Assembly (NCBI GenBank): GCA_022865445.1
Contig: JALHSX010000093.1
Coordinates: 1-20,416 of the forward strand
Length of the DNA stretch: 20,416 nt
Source of the DNA: Thermoplasmata archaeon
GTDB taxonomy: Archaea; Thermoplasmatota; Thermoplasmata; UBA10834
Reading direction: 5' to 3'
The notes beneath the pieces are model-generated. The model was not told the origin of the DNA. It worked only from the letters and a program-made list of their open reading frames with translations, and did not search any database. This document shows, piece after piece, positions 1 to 6,313 of this stretch. How positions within the stretch are numbered: position 1 is the stretch's first letter; every line of letters starts with the position of its first letter. Position numbers and translations under genes: made by a program.

Positions 1-2
1 GG

Positions 3-830
3 GACACGGTCTCCTTCCCCGCCAGCGAGTTCGGCCCATACGAAGTGATTCTGATAGTGAGTGATGGCGCAGGCAACTACGCCCGAACCGAAGGAATGAC
101 GATCGCGACACCTCCGGGGATGGATTTCAGCACAATCTCCTGGACCAGCACCCCGTTCGACATAGACATCTCGTTCAACCTGCTGACATACTCGTACGGG
201 ATCGCCTTACTGGCTTCAGTCATATTCGTTGGCGGGCTGTTCGCGAAAGGGTTCACGCACGAGATAACCAAGGGAACGGTCAAAGTGCTCTTCTTCGGCC
301 CCATCTCGGTCACCACGATGATCTTCTCGAAGATCCTCTACCCGCTGATAGTAGGCCCGATCTTCATATTCCCAGTGGTGTTCATCGGTCTCTCGCAATT
401 CGACCAATCGACCGCTGACGTACTGAAGATCACGCTCGTCGCCTATCTCATGGCGGCGGTCACCATGGTCAGCGCTGCGTACGGCTCATGCCTGATCTAC
501 CTGGCGGCGAAGAAGATGGTGCTCAAGCCTAGCGTCATATCCAGGATGTTCCTCTACTTCTCGCTGCTTGGCACTTTGACGGTCTTCGAATGGCTGTCGT
601 TCGTGCTCGATCAGTGGCAGAAGACGACGAGTTGGGACAAGATGTACCACGACAACTCTTGGATTGCGACCCTCTCCCCGTTCCACCAGGGTGGCATGTT
701 CCTCTCCAATTCGCTCGTCGGAACGCACTGGGCTCTAGACCTCTGGGTGTTCATCATACCCGCGGCTCTGATCATAGGCGGTGCTCTCGCCTCGAGGAAG
801 CTCTACGGCGACATCTTCGCAAGGGAATAG
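3..830 (+). CDS. ABC-2-type membrane permease, 5'-truncated by the window edge
   Basis: The reading frame is open to the window's left edge, so the true start lies upstream; the in-frame GTG at 45 is only the first possible start inside the window. The first ~30 visible residues read like the last strands of an extracellular Ig/PKD-like domain (YEVILIVSDGAGNYA). About five or six hydrophobic segments follow, including YGIALLASVIFVGGLFA, a long segment near IVGPIFIFPVVFIGL, and a last one near VFIIPAALIIGGALA. The stretch EITKGTVKVLFFGPIS after the first of these resembles the cytoplasmic 'GT...LL..P' coupling region of ABC-2 permeases. Its role would be export, or assembly of an export complex, in the cytoplasmic membrane. 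The substrate is unknown and the partner ATPase is outside the window. It is convergent with the 929-1378 gene. ABC-2 membership is fairly likely; the PKD-like label is tentative. Confidence 0.7.
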   Translation, partial: DTVSFPASEFGPYEVILIVSDGAGNYARTEGMTIATPPGMDFSTISWTSTPFDIDISFNLLTYSYGIALLASVIFVGGLFAKGFTHEITKGTVKVLFFGPISVTTMIFSKILYPLIVGPIFIFPVVFIGLSQFDQSTADVLKITLVAYLMAAVTMVSAAYGSCLIYLAAKKMVLKPSVISRMFLYFSLLGTLTVFEWLSFVLDQWQKTTSWDKMYHDNSWIATLSPFHQGGMFLSNSLVGTHWALDLWVFIIPAALIIGGALASRKLYGDIFARE

Positions 831-851
831 ACGAGCGGACAGAGATAGACC

Positions 852-872
852 GCAACCAGTCATCGAGGTTGC
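852..872 (+). terminator. Candidate 3' hairpin between convergent genes
   Basis: GCAACC at 852-857 and GGTTGC at 867-872 form a perfect 6-bp stem with a 9-nt loop, 22 nt after the permease stop. No U-run follows at once, so this could be a 3'-end processing or stabilising hairpin and not a classical terminator. It lies in the ~98-bp gap between two convergent genes. Confidence 0.3.
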
Positions 873-928
873 CTGCAAGACAAAATGAAGATATTGAAGG
901 GGTTTGACCGGAAAAGCGTTCGAAGTAC

Positions 929-1378
929 TCAGAGCGCATCGAGCTTCGCTTTGTTCGCCTGGCTCTCCTTGCCGAGCTTGTCCATGATCCTTGCGGCCTC
1001 GGCCATGAGCATCTTCGCGATCTTGGCGGCATCGAGATAGAACCTGGCTGATGTCTCCTCGATCTTCCCCGCGAACTTCGCCGCGGCCTTGACATCGACG
1101 CCCTTCGGTGTCCTCGTGTCAATCAGGTAGTCCTTGCCATTCAGGTCCTGTATGGGCTCGAGAATCATCTCGTTCAGTTTCTGTTGCCTGGTGAACTCGA
1201 GCAGTTCCCCGCGCTTCTTGTGGGCTGCGGCAAGAGCCTTGAAAATCTCCGCGGCAGGTGCCGCATGAGGTTCCCTGGCCAGCTCCTCGTACACTCCCGA
1301 GGCGCCCTTCTCCAACTCTAGAGCGAACCTGATTACCGACCCGAACGTATTGCACTCAGGGAAATCGCACTCAACCAT
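929..1378 (-). CDS. Small ferritin-like four-helix protein with degenerate metal ligands
   Basis: This 149-residue protein starts at ATG 1378, which overlaps the TGA of the upstream dehydrogenase (TGATG), so translation is probably coupled. The frame extends upstream to 1543, but that part is antisense-like read-through of the dehydrogenase gene. The helical pattern fits a rubrerythrin/ferritin-like fold: helix 1 with E23 and Y30 (LELEKGASGVYEELA), helix 2 around 44-62, helix 3 with E107 and Y114 (KIEETSARFYLDAA), and helix 4 around 124-147. In diiron members helices 2 and 4 carry ExxH; here the matching positions read H53..R56 and S139..N142, so a normal diiron site looks absent. C4 and C9 near the N-terminus are also visible. 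Its job is unknown; coupling suggests it assists or is co-dosed with the dehydrogenase. The fold call is by motif pattern only. Confidence 0.72.
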   Translation of the reverse strand: MVECDFPECNTFGSVIRFALELEKGASGVYEELAREPHAAPAAEIFKALAAAHKKRGELLEFTRQQKLNEMILEPIQDLNGKDYLIDTRTPKGVDVKAAAKFAGKIEETSARFYLDAAKIAKMLMAEAARIMDKLGKESQANKAKLDAL

Positions 1379-2859
1379 CAGAACCACCGAGTGATGACAA
1401 CCTTCCTGTCCGTGAAGAACTTTACTGCGTCTTGACCCTGACCGTGAAGGTCCCCAAAGAACGAATCTTTGTACCCCGCGAACGGGAAGTAGGCCATCGC
1501 AGCGACCAAGCCGACGTTGATTCCGACGTTCCCGACCTGACATCTGTATCGGAACTCGCGGGCCAGCTTGCCGCTCTGGGTGTATATCGATGCGGCGTTT
1601 CCGAACGGGCTCGAGTGGATGAAGTCTAGTGCCTCATCAAGGCTATTCATCCTCATGTAGCCCACGACAGGTCCGAACACCTCTTCCTTGGCAATCTTCA
1701 TGTCGGGCGTGACGCCGTCGATGACCGTCGGACCTACGAAGTGGCCTTTCTCGTAGCCTGGGACCTTGATCTTCCTGCCGTCGAGCAGGACCTTAGCACC
1801 TTCTTTCTCCGCGCCGTCGATGTATTCAATGATCTTCTTCTTGGCCTTGGCGGAAATGACTGGCCCCATGTTCACGCTCTCATCCAGGCCATAACCCACC
1901 TTGATCTTCTTGGATCTCTCCACGAGACTCTTGAGGAGCGGCTCGGCCACGTCGCCAATTGCCACGAGGTTCGAGCCTGCAAGGCATCTCTGGCCAGCGC
2001 ATCCGTAGAAGGATGCGAGCATATTCGAAACGGTCCTGTCCAGGACCGCGTCCGGCATAACCACGAGGGAGTTCTTGGCACCGCCCTGAGCTTGAACTCT
2101 CTTGCCGTTCTCAGCCGACTTCTTGTAGATGTACTTCGCGATCGGCGTGGAGCCTACAAACGATATGCCCTTCACCTTCGGGTGCTCCATCAGAGTGTCA
2201 GACACTTCGTGGCTGCCATTCACGATATTCAGGACTCCGGGTGGGAATCCAGCCTGCTCGACGAGCTTGGTCAAGTAGTTCTGGGTCATTGGCACTTGGC
2301 TCGAAGGCTTGATGATGTAGGTGTTGCCCGTGGCAACGGCGTACGGCCAGAACCAGTAAGGGATCATCGCGGGGAAGTTGAACGGGCATACTGCTCCGAA
2401 AACGCCCAGAGGAGATATCACTGCCTCCTCGTCGATACCCTCCGCTCCGCCATCCTCAAGACTGTATCCCATCATTAGCGATGGAATCCCAGCGGCAGTC
2501 TCCACGTTCTCAATCGTCCGCCTCGTCTCGCCTCGCGCCTCGTCAATTGTCTTACCCTGCTCCTGTACCATTATCCTCGCGATGTTCTCGAAATGCTGCT
2601 CCATTATTTCCTTGAGCTTGAAGAACACTCTAGCCCTCGTTATCGGAGGGGTCTCTCTCCACGCCCACCATGCCTCGTCTGCTGCGTCGATGGCGGCCTT
2701 GGTCTCATCGACACTGGACATAGGGACCTGTCCTATGATTTCCCCTGTGGTCGGGTTCTCCATGTCAATGTATTTGCCAGAGGTAGAGTCAATCCACTCC
2801 CCGTTCACGTAGTTCTTCAGCTTTCCATAATTCTTCTTGACTTCGGACAAAAGTGCCAT
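1378..2859 (-). CDS. mmsA: Aldehyde dehydrogenase, methylmalonate/malonate-semialdehyde dehydrogenase (CoA-acylating) type
   Basis: This 493-residue NAD-dependent ALDH-superfamily enzyme has catalytic Cys292 in GCAGQRCLAG and Asn161 in CPFNFPAMIP. The usual general-base motif ELGGK is replaced by QGGAKN (259-263), as in the CoA-acylating MMSDH family. Arg291 and an Arg at 113/114 match the two arginines known in Bacillus IolA to hold the substrate carboxylate. The C-terminal FPFAGYKDSFFGDLHGQG is also typical of MMSDH. Family members turn methylmalonate or malonate semialdehyde plus CoA and NAD into propionyl- or acetyl-CoA and CO2. The ATG at 2859 is preceded by GGAGAAAGGA about 5 nt upstream, a good ribosome-binding site. 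It is translationally coupled to the ferritin-like gene, and two omega-aminotransferase-type genes lie upstream on the same strand beyond a 550-bp gap. The family is sure; the actual substrate is inferred. Confidence 0.9.
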   Translation of the reverse strand: MALLSEVKKNYGKLKNYVNGEWIDSTSGKYIDMENPTTGEIIGQVPMSSVDETKAAIDAADEAWWAWRETPPITRARVFFKLKEIMEQHFENIARIMVQEQGKTIDEARGETRRTIENVETAAGIPSLMMGYSLEDGGAEGIDEEAVISPLGVFGAVCPFNFPAMIPYWFWPYAVATGNTYIIKPSSQVPMTQNYLTKLVEQAGFPPGVLNIVNGSHEVSDTLMEHPKVKGISFVGSTPIAKYIYKKSAENGKRVQAQGGAKNSLVVMPDAVLDRTVSNMLASFYGCAGQRCLAGSNLVAIGDVAEPLLKSLVERSKKIKVGYGLDESVNMGPVISAKAKKKIIEYIDGAEKEGAKVLLDGRKIKVPGYEKGHFVGPTVIDGVTPDMKIAKEEVFGPVVGYMRMNSLDEALDFIHSSPFGNAASIYTQSGKLAREFRYRCQVGNVGINVGLVAAMAYFPFAGYKDSFFGDLHGQGQDAVKFFTDRKVVITRWF

Positions 2860-2930
2860 TGTATCCTTTCTCCCAAACTAGTTTCTCATATCACCCGGCC
2901 AGAGAATCTGGCATCTGCACGACGGGGGAA

Positions 2931-2952
2931 CAAACACAGCATGCTGTGGTTG
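2931..2952. promoter_or_regulatory. Perfect 14-bp palindrome upstream of the dehydrogenase gene
   Basis: CACAGCATGCTGTG at 2935-2948 is a perfect 14-bp palindrome. After one mismatched pair on each side, three more pairs match (CAA at 2931-2933, TTG at 2950-2952), giving a 22-bp imperfect dyad. It lies about 75 bp upstream of the dehydrogenase start. The shape and size fit an operator for a dimeric HTH regulator such as Lrp/AsnC or MarR type, but no regulator gene is in the window. Confidence 0.4.
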
Positions 2953-3192
2953 CACAAGAGATCTTCCCACTGCCCCCAATTCGTCCTTCATTCTATCTTA
3001 CCATTCGGAAGACTTTCAGCTTTCGTGGCCTAAATCTGCAGATACATCAGTAAATCTTGGCCTTGTTCGCCAGAATGTGCTTCCTCATAATATACGTTGT
3101 GGTGTGAAAGACATCGTTGGGTCTCACGTAGAGGATGCTTCATTCGAGGTACTGGCAATGACTCATAGGCGGAGCGAAAACTGGGGACAGAA

Positions 3193-3324
3193 ATGCCCTC
3201 AGACGAATTGCTAATTCTTGTCCGAGAAATCGAAAAAGGGATGAGACGCCCGGCAGGCAGCATTGCCATCAACCCTCCAATCGACCTAACACCAGCATGC
3301 GAAGGCGACATCTGTTCTAGCTGA
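3193..3324 (+). CDS. Possible small ORF, 43 aa, unrecognised
   Basis: ATG 3193 to TGA 3322-3324. The peptide begins MPSDELLILVREIEKG, has a middle RPAGSIAINPPIDL and ends ACEGDICSS. It has a plausible amphipathic start and two cysteines. A GGGGACA stretch lies just upstream. About half its third codon positions are G or C, lower than in the surrounding genes, so it may be chance, a recent arrival or a gene remnant. It is the only candidate gene on the plus strand in this gap. I do not recognise a family. Confidence 0.2.
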   Translation: MPSDELLILVREIEKGMRRPAGSIAINPPIDLTPACEGDICSS

Positions 3325-3409
3325 ACTGTAAAGTGAGTTCCTGAGAGAGCGTCACCGCTACTACAATCAATGAATATGAGATGAAGGGGGTTTGACACGA
3401 GAGACTGAC

Positions 3410-4765
3410 TTACAACCCGGCCTTCTTGGTCTCTTCCTTCAGTGCCGACTCGAGGATGTCGAGACCCTTCTCCAGCAGATTCTGCTTGATGATCAGTGGC
3501 GGGTGCAGCCTTATCACGTTGCTGTAAGTCCCCGCGGTCAGGATGTAGAGTCCCTTCTTGAAGCAGTTCAGCTGGATGTTTCTGGTCAGTTCGGGCACGG
3601 GCTCCTTGCCCTTCCTTGTCTTGACGAGCTCCATGCCGAGCATCGCGCCAAGGCCACGAACGTCGCCCACGACCTCCACGTCCTCCTTCCATTCCTTCAA
3701 GCGCTTCAGCTCGACCTTGTTGATCATCTTCGTGTTGGGCAAAGCCTTCTTCGTCAGCTTGATCGATTCAAGAGCGCCTGCGCAGCACACGGGATTGCCG
3801 CCGAACGTGCCGCCAAGACTCGCAGGTCCGGGCGCGGACATGATCTCGTCCTTGCCTGTAACACCGCCAAGCGGCATTCCAAGCGAGAGACCCTTACCAG
3901 AGACGAGCATGTCCGGATTGCACTTCCAGTGCTCTATGGCGAACATCTTGCCGGTCCTGCCAAACCCTGTCTGGACCTCGTCATCTATGAACACCACTCC
4001 GTTGTCGTCGCAGATCTTCCTGATCTTTTCCCAGTAGCCTGGGGGCGGCGGGATGAATCCACCCTCACCCTGAACGGGCTCGCCGACGAGTGTGCATACA
4101 TCGCCCTGCAGCGGAGACGTCTCCATAATCGTCCTGATCGTATCAGCGCATGCCAAGTTGCACGAGGGGTACTCCAGACACAACGGGCACCTGTAGCAGT
4201 TTGCGTAGTCGAGGAGCTGGATGTACGGCACGAGCGGGCCGAAACCCTCTCTGTACGGCTTCTCCTTGCCGGTGAGAGATATGTCCAGGAAGGTCCTTCC
4301 GTGGAATGCGGTCTTGTACGACAGTATCCACTTCTTCTTGGTGTACGCCCTGGCGATCTTGACGGCGTTCTCGATCGCTTCCGATCCGCTGTTCAGGAAA
4401 ATGCTCTTGGTCAGGTTGCCGGGGCATATCTTCGACATCTCCTCGGCGAGCCTCAGGTAGGACTCGTACGGGGAGACCATGAAGCATATGTGTATGAACT
4501 TGTCCAGCTGGTCCTGGCATGCCTTGACCATCGCTGCTGGCCTGTGTCCGCAGTTGTGGACACCGATGCCGGCCGTGAAGTCCAGGTATACGTTGCCGTC
4601 GACGTCCCTCATGAACGGTCCCTCGGCGACATCAAGTTCAGCCGGCAGACCTATCTTTATGCCGTTCGTGATGTACTTCTCCTTCCGAGCCAAGGCATTT
4701 CTCGACTTGGGTCCTGGCGGCTCCACCACGATCTTGGGACCCTTCAGATTGTATGATTTCACCAT
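3410..4765 (-). CDS. Class-III PLP aminotransferase (omega-amino acid / GABA type), copy 1
   Basis: This 451-residue fold-type I PLP enzyme shows the full class-III signature: phosphate-binding SGSEAIENAVK (~126-136), EPVQGEGG (~229), FIDDEVQTGFGRTG with the cofactor-binding Asp262, and the PLP Schiff-base Lys291 in VSGKGLSLGMPLGG. Family members move an amino group from an omega-amino acid or ornithine-type donor to a 2-oxo acid. A cluster at C190, C193, C196, C202 and C206 may bind metal or form disulfides. I chose ATG 4765 (GGAGAT 7 nt upstream) because it gives the same N-terminal length before PPGPK as copy 2. An in-frame GTG at 4843 overlaps the copy-2 stop (GTGA) and has GGAGGT 12 nt upstream, so a 477-residue form is possible. 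Substrate cannot be read from sequence; beta-alanine, GABA and 3-aminoisobutyrate are candidates given the dehydrogenase downstream. Confidence 0.88.
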   Translation of the reverse strand: MVKSYNLKGPKIVVEPPGPKSRNALARKEKYITNGIKIGLPAELDVAEGPFMRDVDGNVYLDFTAGIGVHNCGHRPAAMVKACQDQLDKFIHICFMVSPYESYLRLAEEMSKICPGNLTKSIFLNSGSEAIENAVKIARAYTKKKWILSYKTAFHGRTFLDISLTGKEKPYREGFGPLVPYIQLLDYANCYRCPLCLEYPSCNLACADTIRTIMETSPLQGDVCTLVGEPVQGEGGFIPPPPGYWEKIRKICDDNGVVFIDDEVQTGFGRTGKMFAIEHWKCNPDMLVSGKGLSLGMPLGGVTGKDEIMSAPGPASLGGTFGGNPVCCAGALESIKLTKKALPNTKMINKVELKRLKEWKEDVEVVGDVRGLGAMLGMELVKTRKGKEPVPELTRNIQLNCFKKGLYILTAGTYSNVIRLHPPLIIKQNLLEKGLDILESALKEETKKAGL

Positions 4766-4839
4766 GTTCTCTATCTCCACATATCCAGATGAATGAAACA
4801 GAAATGGGTTTTCCCCGACCGTCACTTTGGACGGCCGGT

Positions 4840-6198
4840 TCACTTCGCCTTCATTACCTCCTTGACTGACTCCTCGAGCTTGTCGAGCCCGAAGTCCAGG
4901 AGATCCCTCGTGATCACAAGCGGAGGCGCGATCCTAAAGCAGTTCTCACCCGCGCCTATCGCGACAACACCCTTCTTCCATGCGTGGTGGATGATGTCGT
5001 GTGCAGCGTCACCGTCCTTCTTCTTGGTCTTCTTGTCCGTTATGATCTCGACGCCTATCATGAGGCCTTTGCCCCTGACGTCGCCGACGATCTCATACTG
5101 GTCGACCCACTCCTTGAGCCTCTTGATCGTGTAATCGCCCTGCTTCACAGCGTTCTCCCTCAGCTTCTCCTTCTCGATGACTCTCATCGTCGCAAGGGAC
5201 GCCTCGCATGCGACCGGCGTTCCGCCCAGGGTGGTGCAGTGTGACCCCGCGGCCCAGTCGAATATCTCCGCGCGACCTATGGTCGCGCCCAAGGATATGC
5301 CTCCTCCGAGCGCCTTAGACATGCAGACTATGTCTGGGATGACCCCGAAGTTCTCGATGGCGCACCACTTTCCCGTCCTGCCCATGCCTGACTGGACCTC
5401 GTCCACGGCGTACAGGATGCCGTACTTGTCCATCAGCTTCTTGAGGCGCCTGTGGTAGTCCTTCGGCGGGACGATATATCCGCCCTCGCCCTGGATAGGT
5501 TCGATCAATGAAGCCGCCACCTCATCAGGAGGCAAGAACTTCTTCAAGACCCAGTCATCTATGAAATCAACACACCAGTAGTCGCATCCCGGGAAGTCCA
5601 GCTTGTACGGGCACCTGTAGCAGTACGCATACGGCACATGCTCCACACCGGGCATCGTCGGGAAGTACCTAGCCTTCTGGCCGATCGAGCTGGCAGTGAA
5701 GCTCAGAGCGCCCATCGACCTTCCGTGGAATGCGCCCGTGAACGCCAGGAACTGCGGCCGCTTGCTATGCCATCTCGCGACCTTGGCGAACGCCTCGATG
5801 CTCTCCGCCCCGCTCCCACTCAGGAAGACCTTCTTCTGGAAGCTGCCGGGCGTGATCTTCTGCAGTTTCTCGCCCAGCTCCACCGCGTACCGGTAGTAAA
5901 AGTCCGTGTACGAGTAGTGCAGCAGTCGCTTCGACTGGTCGCTTATGGCCTTGACCACCTCTGGATGGCAGTGGCCGACATTCATTGCCCCAAGTCCGCT
6001 GTTGAAGTCGACATACTCGTTCCCGTCGACGTCCTCGACTATGCAGCCGTGGCCCTTTTCCACTACCATCGGGTAGTAGTAAGGCCTGTTGTACGGCGAC
6101 AGAACGGCGCTGTCTCGCTTCACCCATTCCTTGGCTTTCGGACCGGGGGGCTCACACACTTTTTTCAAAGAAACCTTTGTCTTTCGATTGGTGTTCAA
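4840..6198 (-). CDS. Class-III PLP aminotransferase (omega-amino acid / GABA type), copy 2
   Basis: This 452-residue paralogue of the downstream gene has EPIQGEGG, AVDEVQSGMGRTG with Asp266, and the Schiff-base Lys295 in CMSKALGGGISLGA, so it should be catalytic. The phosphate-binding strand reads FLSGSGAESIEAFAK, one residue longer than in copy 1 and with Asn replaced. It shares a C-x2-C-x8-C-x3-C motif (C193, C196, C205, C209) with copy 1. I prefer TTG 6198 as start: AGAGGGG lies about 4 nt upstream, and the N-terminus then matches copy 1. The first in-frame start is GTG 6240, which would add 14 residues. Because copy 1 follows directly on the same strand, the two are probably co-transcribed and could make different enzymes or one mixed enzyme. 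It is divergent from the ThiI-like gene. Confidence 0.87.
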   Translation of the reverse strand: MNTNRKTKVSLKKVCEPPGPKAKEWVKRDSAVLSPYNRPYYYPMVVEKGHGCIVEDVDGNEYVDFNSGLGAMNVGHCHPEVVKAISDQSKRLLHYSYTDFYYRYAVELGEKLQKITPGSFQKKVFLSGSGAESIEAFAKVARWHSKRPQFLAFTGAFHGRSMGALSFTASSIGQKARYFPTMPGVEHVPYAYCYRCPYKLDFPGCDYWCVDFIDDWVLKKFLPPDEVAASLIEPIQGEGGYIVPPKDYHRRLKKLMDKYGILYAVDEVQSGMGRTGKWCAIENFGVIPDIVCMSKALGGGISLGATIGRAEIFDWAAGSHCTTLGGTPVACEASLATMRVIEKEKLRENAVKQGDYTIKRLKEWVDQYEIVGDVRGKGLMIGVEIITDKKTKKKDGDAAHDIIHHAWKKGVVAIGAGENCFRIAPPLVITRDLLDFGLDKLEESVKEVMKAK

Positions 6199-6280
6199 TA
6201 TACCCCTCTTGGGCTCGCTGAAACACCCAATGCGGAACACCTAGTTTAGACTTTCTCTGTCCCATGTATACTGTGTGAAA

Positions 6281-6290
6281 GGTTTATTGA
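6281..6290 (+). promoter_or_regulatory. TATA-type promoter for the ThiI-like gene
   Basis: GAAAGGTTTATTG spans a BRE-like purine stretch and a TATA-like TTTATT centred near 6286. ATG 6314 lies 28 nt downstream, the distance expected for a leaderless or near-leaderless archaeal mRNA. This supports 6314 over the earlier in-frame starts at 6275 and 6302. Confidence 0.5.
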
Positions 6291-6313
6291 AGAACACGGT
6301 CATGAGCGGGACG

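Larger units (their letters stand above)
2860..3409. other. 550-bp intergenic region between aminotransferase and dehydrogenase
   Basis: This is the only gap over 300 bp. It holds the palindrome at 2931-2952 and two short open stretches of uncertain meaning. One is a plus-strand ORF at 3193-3324 (43 residues). The other is a minus-strand tail at 3048-3139 that reads VRPNDVFHTTTYIMRKHI in its middle and ends at TGA 3048-3050 with no start codon behind it. AT-rich TATA-like sequence occurs near 3086-3096. The base composition is less GC-rich at third positions than in neighbouring genes. I see no tRNA, insertion-sequence ends or CRISPR repeats. It may separate two transcription units, or may hold remains of a decayed gene. 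Confidence 0.4.

Noticed and set aside
1741..2478. 245-residue plus-strand ORF
   Set aside because: Antisense to the aldehyde dehydrogenase; no domain-like pattern.
3030..3692. 220-residue minus-strand ORF crossing the aminotransferase end and the gap
   Set aside because: Its first half is an out-of-frame reading of the aminotransferase; the second half shows no protein-like pattern, so only the separate small stretches in the gap were kept as tentative.
3392..4756. 454-residue plus-strand ORF
   Set aside because: It is exactly antisense to a clear aminotransferase, has Leu/Arg/Val/Asp-rich random composition and no motif; long antisense frames are common at this GC content.
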